DNA of 5,755 bases from an uncultured Alphaproteobacteria bacterium (GTDB lineage: Bacteria; Pseudomonadota; Alphaproteobacteria; Caulobacterales; Parvularculaceae): contig CALAZI010000101.1 in assembly GCA_937895955.1 (NCBI GenBank), positions 1-5,755 of the forward strand, written 5' to 3'. Every line of letters starts with the position of its first letter. Position 1 is the stretch's first letter. The notes beneath the pieces are model-generated. The model saw nothing but the letters and a program-made list of their open reading frames with translations, searched no databases and was not told where the DNA came from. The translations under genes were made by a program, and so were the position numbers. This document shows positions 1 to 5,464 of the stretch, piece after piece.

Positions 1-873
1 GCGATCGAATATGAATGGGACGGGCCGGAGGACGGCCCGGTCATTCTTCTCATCATGGGCCTCGCCCAGCAGCTGATCTTCTGGACGGATGATTTCGTCG
101 CGGCGCTGAACGCTGCCGGCTATCGCACGCTGCGCTTCGACAATCGCGATGTCGGCAAGTCGCAGAAATATGACGGCAAGCGCGCGCCGAACCCGATGGT
201 TCAGATCGCGGCGCGCCTCGCCGGCATAAAGGGGCTTGCTCCCTATTCGCTTGAAGACATGGCGAAGGATGCGGTCGGGCTTCTCGATGCGCTGAAGATC
301 GACAAAACCGATGTCCTCGGCGTCTCGATGGGCGGCATGATCGCGCAGGTGATGGCGGCAACATATCCCGGCCGCGTCAAAAGCCTCGCCCTCATCATGA
401 CATCGACTAACAATCCGAAACTGCCGCGCGCCAGACAGGAAATCGCAAAAGCGCTGACGGCGCCGCCGATGAAATCGCCGACAAAGGAACAGGCGCTTGA
501 ACGCGCGATGTATCTCTGGAACCTCATCGGCACGAAAAATTCAGGCGCGAGCGAGGAGGAATTGCGCGCGCGACTCGCCGCTTCCTATGAGCGCAGCCAT
601 TACCCCGCCGGCGCAAGGCGGCAGCTCGCCGCCATCATCGACACCGGCGATTTGAGGAAAAAGTTCACGCGACGAATTAAGGCCCCGACGCTCGTCATGC
701 ACGGCAGCGAAGACCCGCTGGCGCCGCCCGCCGGCGGCGTCGACGTATTCAGGAACATAAAGGGCGCCCGGCTCGAAATCATCGAAGGCATGGGCCACGA
801 CATTCCAAAGAAGTTTCGCCCGCGTATTGCACAGAAAATCATCCGGCATTTTCAAGGCGGCGAACCGGCCTGA
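1..873 (+). CDS. Alpha/beta hydrolase, 5'-truncated by window edge
   Basis: A single open frame runs from base 1 to the TGA at 871-873. The 18 codons before the ATG at 55 are open and read like hydrolase sequence (AIEYEWDGPEDGPVILLIMG), so the true start lies upstream of the window. About 290 residues are visible. Counting from the ATG at 55, the fold's hallmarks appear in order: an oxyanion-hole region (LLIMGLAQQLIFW), the FDNRDVGKS segment, a nucleophile elbow GVSMGG with Ser91 (codon 325-327), the acid in HGSEDP (Asp220) and the catalytic His in GMGHD (His248). The Ser-Asp-His triad is therefore complete and the enzyme is probably an active cytoplasmic esterase or hydrolase. The style resembles RdmC/aclacinomycin-methylesterase-like hydrolases, but the substrate cannot be read from sequence. 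No signal peptide can be judged because the N-terminus is missing. The next gene begins 125 bases downstream on the same strand. Confidence 0.9.
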   Translation, partial: AIEYEWDGPEDGPVILLIMGLAQQLIFWTDDFVAALNAAGYRTLRFDNRDVGKSQKYDGKRAPNPMVQIAARLAGIKGLAPYSLEDMAKDAVGLLDALKIDKTDVLGVSMGGMIAQVMAATYPGRVKSLALIMTSTNNPKLPRARQEIAKALTAPPMKSPTKEQALERAMYLWNLIGTKNSGASEEELRARLAASYERSHYPAGARRQLAAIIDTGDLRKKFTRRIKAPTLVMHGSEDPLAPPAGGVDVFRNIKGARLEIIEGMGHDIPKKFRPRIAQKIIRHFQGGEPA

Positions 874-980
874 CGCAATTTATCAACTTGACGCCGAAAT
901 CGCATATTGTCGCGATCGGAAAAGCTGTAGCTTCGCCAAAGCAAGCAAGACCGGCAGCCGGCATCATGGCGACGCGGAAA

Positions 981-991
981 GGAAGAGGAAG
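981..991 (+). promoter_or_regulatory. Ribosome binding site of the M23 peptidase gene
   Basis: The purine-rich run GGAAGAGGAAG lies just upstream of the ATG at 998, with GAGG at 985-988 and nine bases between it and the start codon. It fixes the start at 998. The same frame is open further upstream to 827, but that part lies partly inside the hydrolase gene, and only the 998 start gives a signal peptide at the N-terminus. Confidence 0.7.
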
Positions 992-997
992 AAACCT

Positions 998-2152
998 ATG
1001 CAAAAAACATCTTTGGCCGCGATCGCGCTCGCCGCTATTGCAGGAATGGCGGAACCCGCGAACGCGCTCGACATCCGGTTCTATCCGGGCGATCGCGTCT
1101 ACGCCTACCAGCTTGACGGGCAGCGCGGGACGAACAGCATTCTCGTTCAAAACATCGCCGTCATCAATGACAGCGCCGCGCCGGTCGCGCTCAATGACGT
1201 CACACTCGAACTCCTGTCGGCTGGGCGCGCCACCGAAATGCGAAAACTCGGGCAGGCGGAACTGGCCGCCGCAGCCGCGAATGGCGCCGGACTTCAGCAA
1301 GGAGGCTTCCTCGATATCTTGAAATTCCAGTTCGGCGGCGATCGTCTGCTCCCCGCCGGAACGTCGCTTTCGCCGGATTTGACGCTCGATCCGGGCGAGG
1401 CGGTGCTCGTCTCGTGGCAGGCGTTCGCTTTCCGCGGCGCGCGCGACGCGGTGCGCGTGACGGCGAACGGCGCTGATGCGCGCGAATTGCCGGTCAGCAT
1501 GGAGCAGTCGCAGATCGCTTATTCATTTCCGCTTCGCGGCGCCTGGTATGTCGGCGCGGGGTCGAGTTTTCACACCGGGCACCGCTGGTCGCCGATGGAG
1601 GAATTCGCCTACGACTTCGTGCAGGTCGGCGCTAATGGGTGGACACATCGCGGCAAGGGAACGCGCTTTGCCGACTATTACGCCTATGGAGAACAGGTTT
1701 ATGCGGCCGCGCCCGGCAAGGTGGTCATCGCGATCAATGACGAGCCGGAAGACGTCGCGGCGATGAAGCGGCCGGACGAAACGATCGACGCCTATTTTGA
1801 GCGCCTCCAGCAGGAACAATTTGAGCGCATCGCCGGCGGGGGCCGCGCCGTCGGCGGCAGTCAGGTGATGATCGATCACGGAAACGGCGAATACTCTTTC
1901 TACGCGCATTTAAAGCCCGGCAGCGTGCGCGTGAAGGAAGGCGATACGGTCGAAACAGGCGCGCAATTGGGGCTGCTCGGCTCGTCCGGCAATTCAACCG
2001 AACCACATCTGCATTTTCAGGTTTGCGACGCGCCGGACCCGCTCCTGTGCGCCGGCATCCCGATTCAATGGGCCGATGCGGAATTGCTGGTTCCGGACCT
2101 GCCGCGCGCGCTGCAGTCCGGAGATCTTGTCAGAAAAGCGCCGGCGCAATAG
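998..2152 (+). CDS. Secreted M23-family zinc metallopeptidase
   Basis: 384 residues, starting at the ATG preceded by a clear Shine-Dalgarno run. Residues 1-23 form a Sec-type signal peptide (MQKTSLAAIALAAIAGMAEPANA, probable cleavage after ANA), so the protein should be exported to the periplasm or cell surface. Residues 24-180 are an unassigned domain with alternating hydrophobic stretches that suggest beta structure. The C-terminal peptidase domain carries His195 and Asp206 (in FAYDF), His304 in YAHLKPG, and HLHF at 337-340. By analogy with LytM, His195, Asp206 and His339 would bind zinc, while His304 and His337 would be catalytic. M23 enzymes cut peptide bonds, most often in peptidoglycan cross-bridges, but relatives also cut other proteins. 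His195 and Asp206 are eleven residues apart, not the usual four, and about 40 extra residues (247-288) precede the DHGNG strand. Cys343 and Cys351 could form a disulfide. The gene converges on cysNC with 11 bases between the stop codons. Confidence 0.88.
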   Translation: MQKTSLAAIALAAIAGMAEPANALDIRFYPGDRVYAYQLDGQRGTNSILVQNIAVINDSAAPVALNDVTLELLSAGRATEMRKLGQAELAAAAANGAGLQQGGFLDILKFQFGGDRLLPAGTSLSPDLTLDPGEAVLVSWQAFAFRGARDAVRVTANGADARELPVSMEQSQIAYSFPLRGAWYVGAGSSFHTGHRWSPMEEFAYDFVQVGANGWTHRGKGTRFADYYAYGEQVYAAAPGKVVIAINDEPEDVAAMKRPDETIDAYFERLQQEQFERIAGGGRAVGGSQVMIDHGNGEYSFYAHLKPGSVRVKEGDTVETGAQLGLLGSSGNSTEPHLHFQVCDAPDPLLCAGIPIQWADAELLVPDLPRALQSGDLVRKAPAQ

Positions 2153-2165
2153 CGCCGGGCCGCTT
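2136..2165. terminator. Hairpin overlapping two convergent stop codons
   Basis: The perfect inverted repeat CCGGCGC (2141-2147), AATA loop, GCGCCGG (2152-2158) can be extended by AAGCG (2136-2140) pairing with CGCTT (2161-2165) across a two-base bulge. It covers the stop codons of both the peptidase gene (TAG 2150-2152) and cysNC (TAA, complement of 2164-2166). Read on the minus strand, the seven-pair stem is followed by CGCTTTTCTG, a short T tract, so it best fits a weak intrinsic terminator for the cys operon. On the plus strand the nearest T run is at 2181-2187, too far for a classical terminator. Termination itself is inferred. Confidence 0.5.
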
Positions 2166-4065
2166 AGCCGAGATACCCGTTCTTTTTCAGGTGCTCGACG
2201 ATCGCCGTCGCCGCGTCGGCGGCGCTGATCTTTGACGTGTCGAGCGCGATCTCGGGGTTCTCCGGCGCCTCGTAATCGCTGTCGATGCCGGTGAAGTTCT
2301 TGATCTCGCCGCGGCGCGCCTTGGCGTAAAGGCCTTTGACGTCTCGCTTTTCGCAAATGGCGAGCGGCGTCGAGATGAAGACCTCGATGAATTCGCCGTC
2401 CTCGACAAGCTCGCGCGCCATGCGCCGCTCGCTCTGGAAGGGCGAGATGAAGGAGACGAGGACGATAAGGCCCGCATCGACCAACAGCTTCGACGTCTCG
2501 GCGACGCGGCGAATATTTTCAACGCGGTCTGCATCAGTGAAGCCGAGATCCTTGTTGAGGCCGTGACGGACATTGTCGCCGTCGAGCGTGTAGGTGTGAC
2601 GGCCGAGATCGCAAAGCCGCTTTTCGACAAGATTGGCGACCGTCGACTTTCCGGCGCCGGAGAGCCCGGTAAACCAGAGGATGCAGGGTTTTTGGTGCTT
2701 CGCCGAAGCGCGCGCGTCCTTGTTGACGTCGAGATCCTGCCAGTGAACGTTCTGCGCGCGGCGGAGCGAGAAATCGATCAGGCCGACGCCGACGGTGTTG
2801 TTGGTGCGCCGGTCGATGATGATGAAGGAACCCGTCTCGCGGTTATGCGAATAGGGATCGAAGGCGATCGCCGCCGAGGTCGAGATGTTGCAGAAGCCGA
2901 CTTCATTGAGTTCAAGCGTCTTGCCCGACATGTGTTCGAGCGTGTTGACGTTGACCTTGTGTTTGAGCTCGGTGATCGTCCCGGCGATGATGCGGTTCGC
3001 CGTCTTGAAGAGATATTGGCGGCCGGGGATCATTTCATCGTCATGCATCCAGATGACGTGGGCGGCCAACTGATCGGTCTGTTCTGCCGGCGCCTTGCCG
3101 GCGCAGATGATGTCGCCGCGCGAAATGTCGATTTCATCGGCGAGGCAGATGGTGACGGCCTGATGCTGGCCGGCGATGGCGAGATCGCCGTCCTTCGTGA
3201 CGATGCGCGTCACCGTCGAGCGGCGCCCCGACGGGACGACGACGATTTCATCGCCGGGCTTTACGGTCCCCGATGCGATCGTTCCCGAAAAGCCGCGGAA
3301 ATTAAGGTTCGGACGGTTCACCCACTGAACGGGCAGGCGGAAGGGCTCGCCCGATCCGTCTTTCTCAACGTCGAGCGTTTCAAGATAGGGGAGGAGCGCC
3401 GGGCCGCGATGCCAGGTCGTGTTTGCGCTCTTGGTCAGGATGTTGTCGCCTTCAAGCGCCGAAACCGGAATGCAGACGATCGACTGAAAGCCGAGCTGTT
3501 TGGCGAAGGCGCGGTATTCGGCTTCGATCTTCTCGAAGGTCGCGCGTGAATAATCGACGAGATCCATTTTGTTGATGGCGACGACGATATGGCGAATGCC
3601 CAAGAGCGAGCAGATATAGGAATGGCGGCGGGTCTGCTTCAGAACGCCCTGGCGCGCGTCAATGAGGATGATCGCCACATCGGCGGTCGAGGCGCCGGTC
3701 GCCATATTGCGCGTGTACTGCTCGTGCCCCGGCGTGTCGGCGACGATGAATTTGCGCTTTTCGGTTGAAAAGAAACGATAGGCGACGTCGATCGTGATCC
3801 CTTGCTCGCGCTCGGCGGCGAGGCCGTCGACGAGGAGGGCGAAGTCAATCTTCTCGCCCTGCGTGCCGACTTTTTTCGAGTCGGCTTCAAGCGCGGCGAG
3901 CTGGTCTTCGTAAAGCAGCTTGGTGTCGTAGAGAAGGCGCCCAATCAGGGTCGACTTGCCGTCATCGACGCTGCCGCAGGTGATGAAGCGGAGCATCGAC
4001 TTTTTTTCATGCGCGTCGAGATAGGCGATGATGTCGTCGGCGGCGAGGGCGTTTGCGTGGGCCAT
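2164..4065 (-). CDS. cysNC: Bifunctional sulfate adenylyltransferase subunit 1 / APS kinase (CysN-CysC fusion, NodQ type)
   Basis: 633 residues. The N-terminal part (about 24-445) is the CysN GTPase of ATP sulfurylase, which couples GTP hydrolysis to APS synthesis by CysD. It has P-loop GSVDDGKST (31-39), GIT with Thr91 as switch I, DTPGHEQY (110-117), NKMD (165-168) and SAL (202-204), followed by EF-Tu-like beta-barrel domains. The C-terminal part (about 455-633) is APS kinase, making PAPS. It has P-loop GLSGAGKST (467-475), DGDNVR (495-500), ISPF with Ser541 where CysC carries its phosphorylatable serine, and the KGLYAKARRGEIKNFTG lid region (577-593). All key residues of both enzymes are present, so both activities should be intact. 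Fusions of this length are usual for NodQ/CysNC. The ATG overlaps the cysD stop (TAATG), which implies operon transcription and translational coupling. PAPS could feed sulfate reduction or sulfotransferases. Neither kind of gene is in the window, so the fate of PAPS is open. Confidence 0.97.
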   Translation of the reverse strand: MAHANALAADDIIAYLDAHEKKSMLRFITCGSVDDGKSTLIGRLLYDTKLLYEDQLAALEADSKKVGTQGEKIDFALLVDGLAAEREQGITIDVAYRFFSTEKRKFIVADTPGHEQYTRNMATGASTADVAIILIDARQGVLKQTRRHSYICSLLGIRHIVVAINKMDLVDYSRATFEKIEAEYRAFAKQLGFQSIVCIPVSALEGDNILTKSANTTWHRGPALLPYLETLDVEKDGSGEPFRLPVQWVNRPNLNFRGFSGTIASGTVKPGDEIVVVPSGRRSTVTRIVTKDGDLAIAGQHQAVTICLADEIDISRGDIICAGKAPAEQTDQLAAHVIWMHDDEMIPGRQYLFKTANRIIAGTITELKHKVNVNTLEHMSGKTLELNEVGFCNISTSAAIAFDPYSHNRETGSFIIIDRRTNNTVGVGLIDFSLRRAQNVHWQDLDVNKDARASAKHQKPCILWFTGLSGAGKSTVANLVEKRLCDLGRHTYTLDGDNVRHGLNKDLGFTDADRVENIRRVAETSKLLVDAGLIVLVSFISPFQSERRMARELVEDGEFIEVFISTPLAICEKRDVKGLYAKARRGEIKNFTGIDSDYEAPENPEIALDTSKISAADAATAIVEHLKKNGYLG

Positions 4066-5258
4066 TAGAAATATCCCTCTTGTTTTTTCTTCTCCATCGA
4101 CGCGGACTGGTCATGGTCGATGACGCGGCCCTGACGTTCCGACGAGGTCGAGACGAGCATTTCCTGAATGACTTGCGGCAGCGTGTTCGCCGTCGAGCGC
4201 ACGGCGCCGGTCAAAGGATAACAGCCGAGCGTTCTGAAACGCACCATTTCCAGTTTCGGCTGCTCGCCCTTTTTCAGCGGCATGCGATCGTCATCGACCA
4301 TGATAAGCGCGCCGTCGCGTTCGACGATCGGGCGCTCCTTGGCGAAATAGAGCGACGGGATCGGGATGTTCTCCCGATAGATATATTGCCAGATGTCGAG
4401 CTCGGTCCAGTTCGATATCGGAAAGACGCGGATCGATTCGCCCTTGTGAATGCGCGTATTGTAGATGTTCCAGAGCTCGGGGCGCTGGTTTTTCGGGTCC
4501 CAGCGATGTTGCGCGGAGCGGAAGGAGAAGATGCGTTCCTTGGCGCGCGATTTTTCCTCGTCGCGCCGCGCGCCGCCGAAGGCGACGTCGAACTTGTATT
4601 TGTCGAGCGCCTGTTTCAGCGACTGCGTCTTCATGACGTCGGTGTGGATCGCCGAGCCGTGCGTGAACGGGCCGACGCCCTGCTTCAATCCGTCTTCGTT
4701 GATGTGAACGATGAGGTCGAAGCCGAGTTCTTTCGCGATGCGGTCGCGATGGGCGTACATGTCCTTGAACTTCCACGTCGTGTCGACATGCATCAGCGGG
4801 AAGGGCGGGCGCGAGGGGAAGAACGCCTTCGCCGCGAGTTGCAGCATGACCGAGGAGTCCTTGCCGATCGAATAGAGCATCACCGGATTTTCCGCTTCCG
4901 CGGCGACCTCGCGCATGATGTGGATCGCTTCCGCTTCCAGCCGGTCGAGATGCGACATGCGCTGCGGGGAGATGAGATCGGCGCCGCCTTTCGCGGCGTC
5001 ATCAAGCGGTGCGGTCATCGGCGCGCTCTTCGGCTGGGGTTTAAGGGCGGTTTTCGCCGCCGGCTTCTCGCCGTTTTCAAGAACAGATAAACGTTCAAAT
5101 GCGGTTTCCAGCGTCCGCAGAGTCAGCTGGCCGCCGGATTTGAGGCGGTTGAGGCCCTTGCCGTCATTCAGCAGCTTGCGGGAAACGGTCGACAAAGCGA
5201 GGGCCTCGCGTTCGGCCAGGCGCTCGGCGCGGGCGACAAGTTCGTCAATGGAATTCAT
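4065..5258 (-). CDS. cysD: Sulfate adenylyltransferase subunit 2 (CysD) with N-terminal helix-turn-helix-like extension
   Basis: 397 residues from the ATG at 5258, which has AGGGA eight bases upstream. CysD is the catalytic subunit of ATP sulfurylase, a PP-loop ATP pyrophosphatase that forms APS from sulfate and ATP together with CysN. Residues about 101-397 match ordinary CysD (roughly 300 residues) along their length: MSHLDRLEAEAIHIMREV, PP-loop SIGKDSSV (130-137), HVDTTWKF, AFGGARRDEEKSRAKERIFSFR, HRWDPKNQRPELW, KGESIRVFPISNWTELDIWQY, VRFRTLGCYPLTGA and the C-terminal SSERQGR with final EGYF. The first 100 residues are extra. About 1-62 (MNSIDELVARAERLAEREA, then STVSRKLLNDGK, GLNRLKSG and LTLRTLETAFERLS) looks like a small helix-turn-helix domain, and residues 63-100 form a Pro/Ala/Lys-rich linker. 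The CysD assignment is firm; the DNA-binding reading of the extension is inference. A TTG at 5321 would extend the frame by 21 residues but has no support. Internal ATGs at 5018 and 4958 could give a normal-length CysD, with at best a weak ribosome binding site. Confidence 0.95.
   Translation of the reverse strand: MNSIDELVARAERLAEREALALSTVSRKLLNDGKGLNRLKSGGQLTLRTLETAFERLSVLENGEKPAAKTALKPQPKSAPMTAPLDDAAKGGADLISPQRMSHLDRLEAEAIHIMREVAAEAENPVMLYSIGKDSSVMLQLAAKAFFPSRPPFPLMHVDTTWKFKDMYAHRDRIAKELGFDLIVHINEDGLKQGVGPFTHGSAIHTDVMKTQSLKQALDKYKFDVAFGGARRDEEKSRAKERIFSFRSAQHRWDPKNQRPELWNIYNTRIHKGESIRVFPISNWTELDIWQYIYRENIPIPSLYFAKERPIVERDGALIMVDDDRMPLKKGEQPKLEMVRFRTLGCYPLTGAVRSTANTLPQVIQEMLVSTSSERQGRVIDHDQSASMEKKKQEGYF
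4074..4080 (-). promoter_or_regulatory. Ribosome binding site of cysNC inside the cysD 3' end
   Basis: AGAGGGA on the minus strand ends eight bases before the cysNC ATG (4065-4063). It is embedded in the last codons of cysD (those for Gln-Glu-Gly). With the one-base TAATG overlap it supports coupled translation of the two subunits. Confidence 0.75.
5068..5258 (-). other. Helix-turn-helix-like N-terminal domain of the CysD protein
   Basis: This marks codons 1 to about 63 of the cysD product. The segment has three predicted helices with turns at NDGK and SGGQ: ALSTVSRKLL, GLNRLKSG and LTLRTLETAFERLSVLE. From memory, small stand-alone alphaproteobacterial and phage proteins share the pattern 'A-x-STVS-x(3)-NDGK-x-L-x(2)-[IL]-x(2)-G-x(3)-T-x-R-x-LE-x-A'. 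That resemblance is the basis for the call. No zinc site or enzymatic motif is visible. A protein-protein interaction role is also possible. Confidence 0.5.
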
Positions 5259-5266
5259 GGGAAATG

Positions 5267-5271
5267 TCCCT
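5267..5271 (-). promoter_or_regulatory. Ribosome binding site selecting the cysD start at 5258
   Basis: AGGGA on the minus strand lies eight bases before the ATG at 5258-5256. By contrast, the internal ATG at 4958, where normal CysD homology begins, is preceded by a pyrimidine-rich stretch without a Shine-Dalgarno match. The site therefore argues that the long, extended form is translated. Confidence 0.65.
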
Positions 5272-5291
5272 GCATGGGTCAGATTTGGCGT

Positions 5292-5321
5292 TAGATAGGC
5301 GTCCAAGTTCGTGGGATGCAA
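5292..5321 (-). promoter_or_regulatory. Possible cysD promoter
   Basis: On the minus strand TTGCAT (5321-5316) and TATCTA (5297-5292) are 18 bases apart, which would place transcription start near 5285, about 27 bases before the cysD ATG. Each hexamer matches the sigma-70 consensus only partly, at about three of six positions. One CGTGGGAT box (5310-5317) overlaps the -35 element. This is the best candidate seen but it is weak. Confidence 0.3.
5308..5317 (+). repeat. CGTGGGAT box 1 (TTCGTGGGAT)
   Basis: First of three copies of CGTGGGAT upstream of cysD (core at 5310-5317). The ten-base form TTCGTGGGAT is the exact reverse complement of box 3 (5380-5389). It overlaps the putative cysD -35 element. 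Binding by a regulator is inferred. Confidence 0.5.
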
Positions 5322-5332
5322 GCCAAATGCCG

Positions 5333-5340
5333 CGTGGGAT
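5333..5340 (+). repeat. CGTGGGAT box 2
   Basis: Second copy, in the same orientation as box 1, with starts 23 bases apart. That is close to two helical turns and would put both boxes on roughly the same DNA face. Confidence 0.5.
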
Positions 5341-5379
5341 GATCAAAAAAGAGTACTCAAGATAGCAATCATGGTCATA

Positions 5380-5389
5380 ATCCCACGAA
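5380..5389 (-). repeat. CGTGGGAT box 3, inverted (ATCCCACGAA on +)
   Basis: Third copy, inverted relative to boxes 1 and 2. It forms an exact ten-base inverted repeat with box 1, with centres 72 bases apart. It lies between the cysD side and the promoter of the divergent regulator. Confidence 0.5.
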
Positions 5390-5418
5390 AATTCCAAATC
5401 CAGCGATATGAAAAGAGC

Positions 5419-5447
5419 TTGACTGATTGGCATTTCTATCAGATATT
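5419..5447 (+). promoter_or_regulatory. Promoter of the GbsR-like regulator gene
   Basis: TTGACT (5419-5424), 17-base spacer, GATATT (5442-5447). The -35 hexamer matches TTGACA at five of six positions and the -10 matches TATAAT at four of six, with ideal spacing. Transcription would start about seven bases past the -10, at or next to the A of the ATG at 5454. That predicts a leaderless mRNA and agrees with the lack of a Shine-Dalgarno sequence before the gene. Confidence 0.6.
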
Positions 5448-5464
5448 TCTGTCATGACAGAAAT
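5445..5464. promoter_or_regulatory. Perfect 20-bp palindrome, probable operator of the GbsR-like gene
   Basis: ATTTCTGTCATGACAGAAAT is identical to its own reverse complement. Its centre falls within the ATG start codon (5454-5456), and it overlaps the -10 element. A further half-site, ACAGAAAT (5466-5473), follows directly, so ACAGAAATW occurs twice in tandem (5457-5465 and 5466-5474). MarR-type dimers commonly bind palindromes of this size and repress their own genes. Autoregulation here is inferred. Confidence 0.6.

Noticed and set aside
888..893. TTGACG as a -35 element for the M23 gene
   Set aside because: No acceptable -10 lies 16-18 bases downstream (the sequence there is CGCGAT), so a promoter could not be supported.
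922..933. Inverted repeat AAGCT-GT-AGCTT between the hydrolase and peptidase genes
   Set aside because: A five-pair stem with a two-base loop and no T tract is too small for a terminator.
827..997. Upstream extension of the M23 peptidase frame from an ATG at 827
   Set aside because: It overlaps the hydrolase gene, would bury the signal peptide 57 residues inside, and the ATG at 998 has a good ribosome site.
2563..3549. 328-codon open frame on the plus strand
   Set aside because: It lies entirely antisense to cysNC, whose motifs are unmistakable. Its protein is Arg/Asp/Gly-rich and low in motifs, typical of a GC-rich shadow frame.
4053..5090. 345-codon open frame on the plus strand
   Set aside because: Antisense to cysD, with Arg-rich composition and no recognisable domain. 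It is a shadow of the cysD codon pattern.
5259..5321. TTG start at 5321 for cysD
   Set aside because: The extra 21 residues carry no recognisable domain. The ATG at 5258 has a Shine-Dalgarno site and matches where the helix-turn-helix-like domain begins. The segment also overlaps the putative promoter.
5351..5358. GAGTACTC palindrome
   Set aside because: Only eight bases, with no symmetric extension and no second copy, so it was not treated as a site.
5245..5433. 62-codon minus-strand frame across the cysD upstream region
   Set aside because: No domain and no ribosome site. It overlaps the cysD start and the repeat boxes, so it is most likely chance in a more AT-rich stretch.
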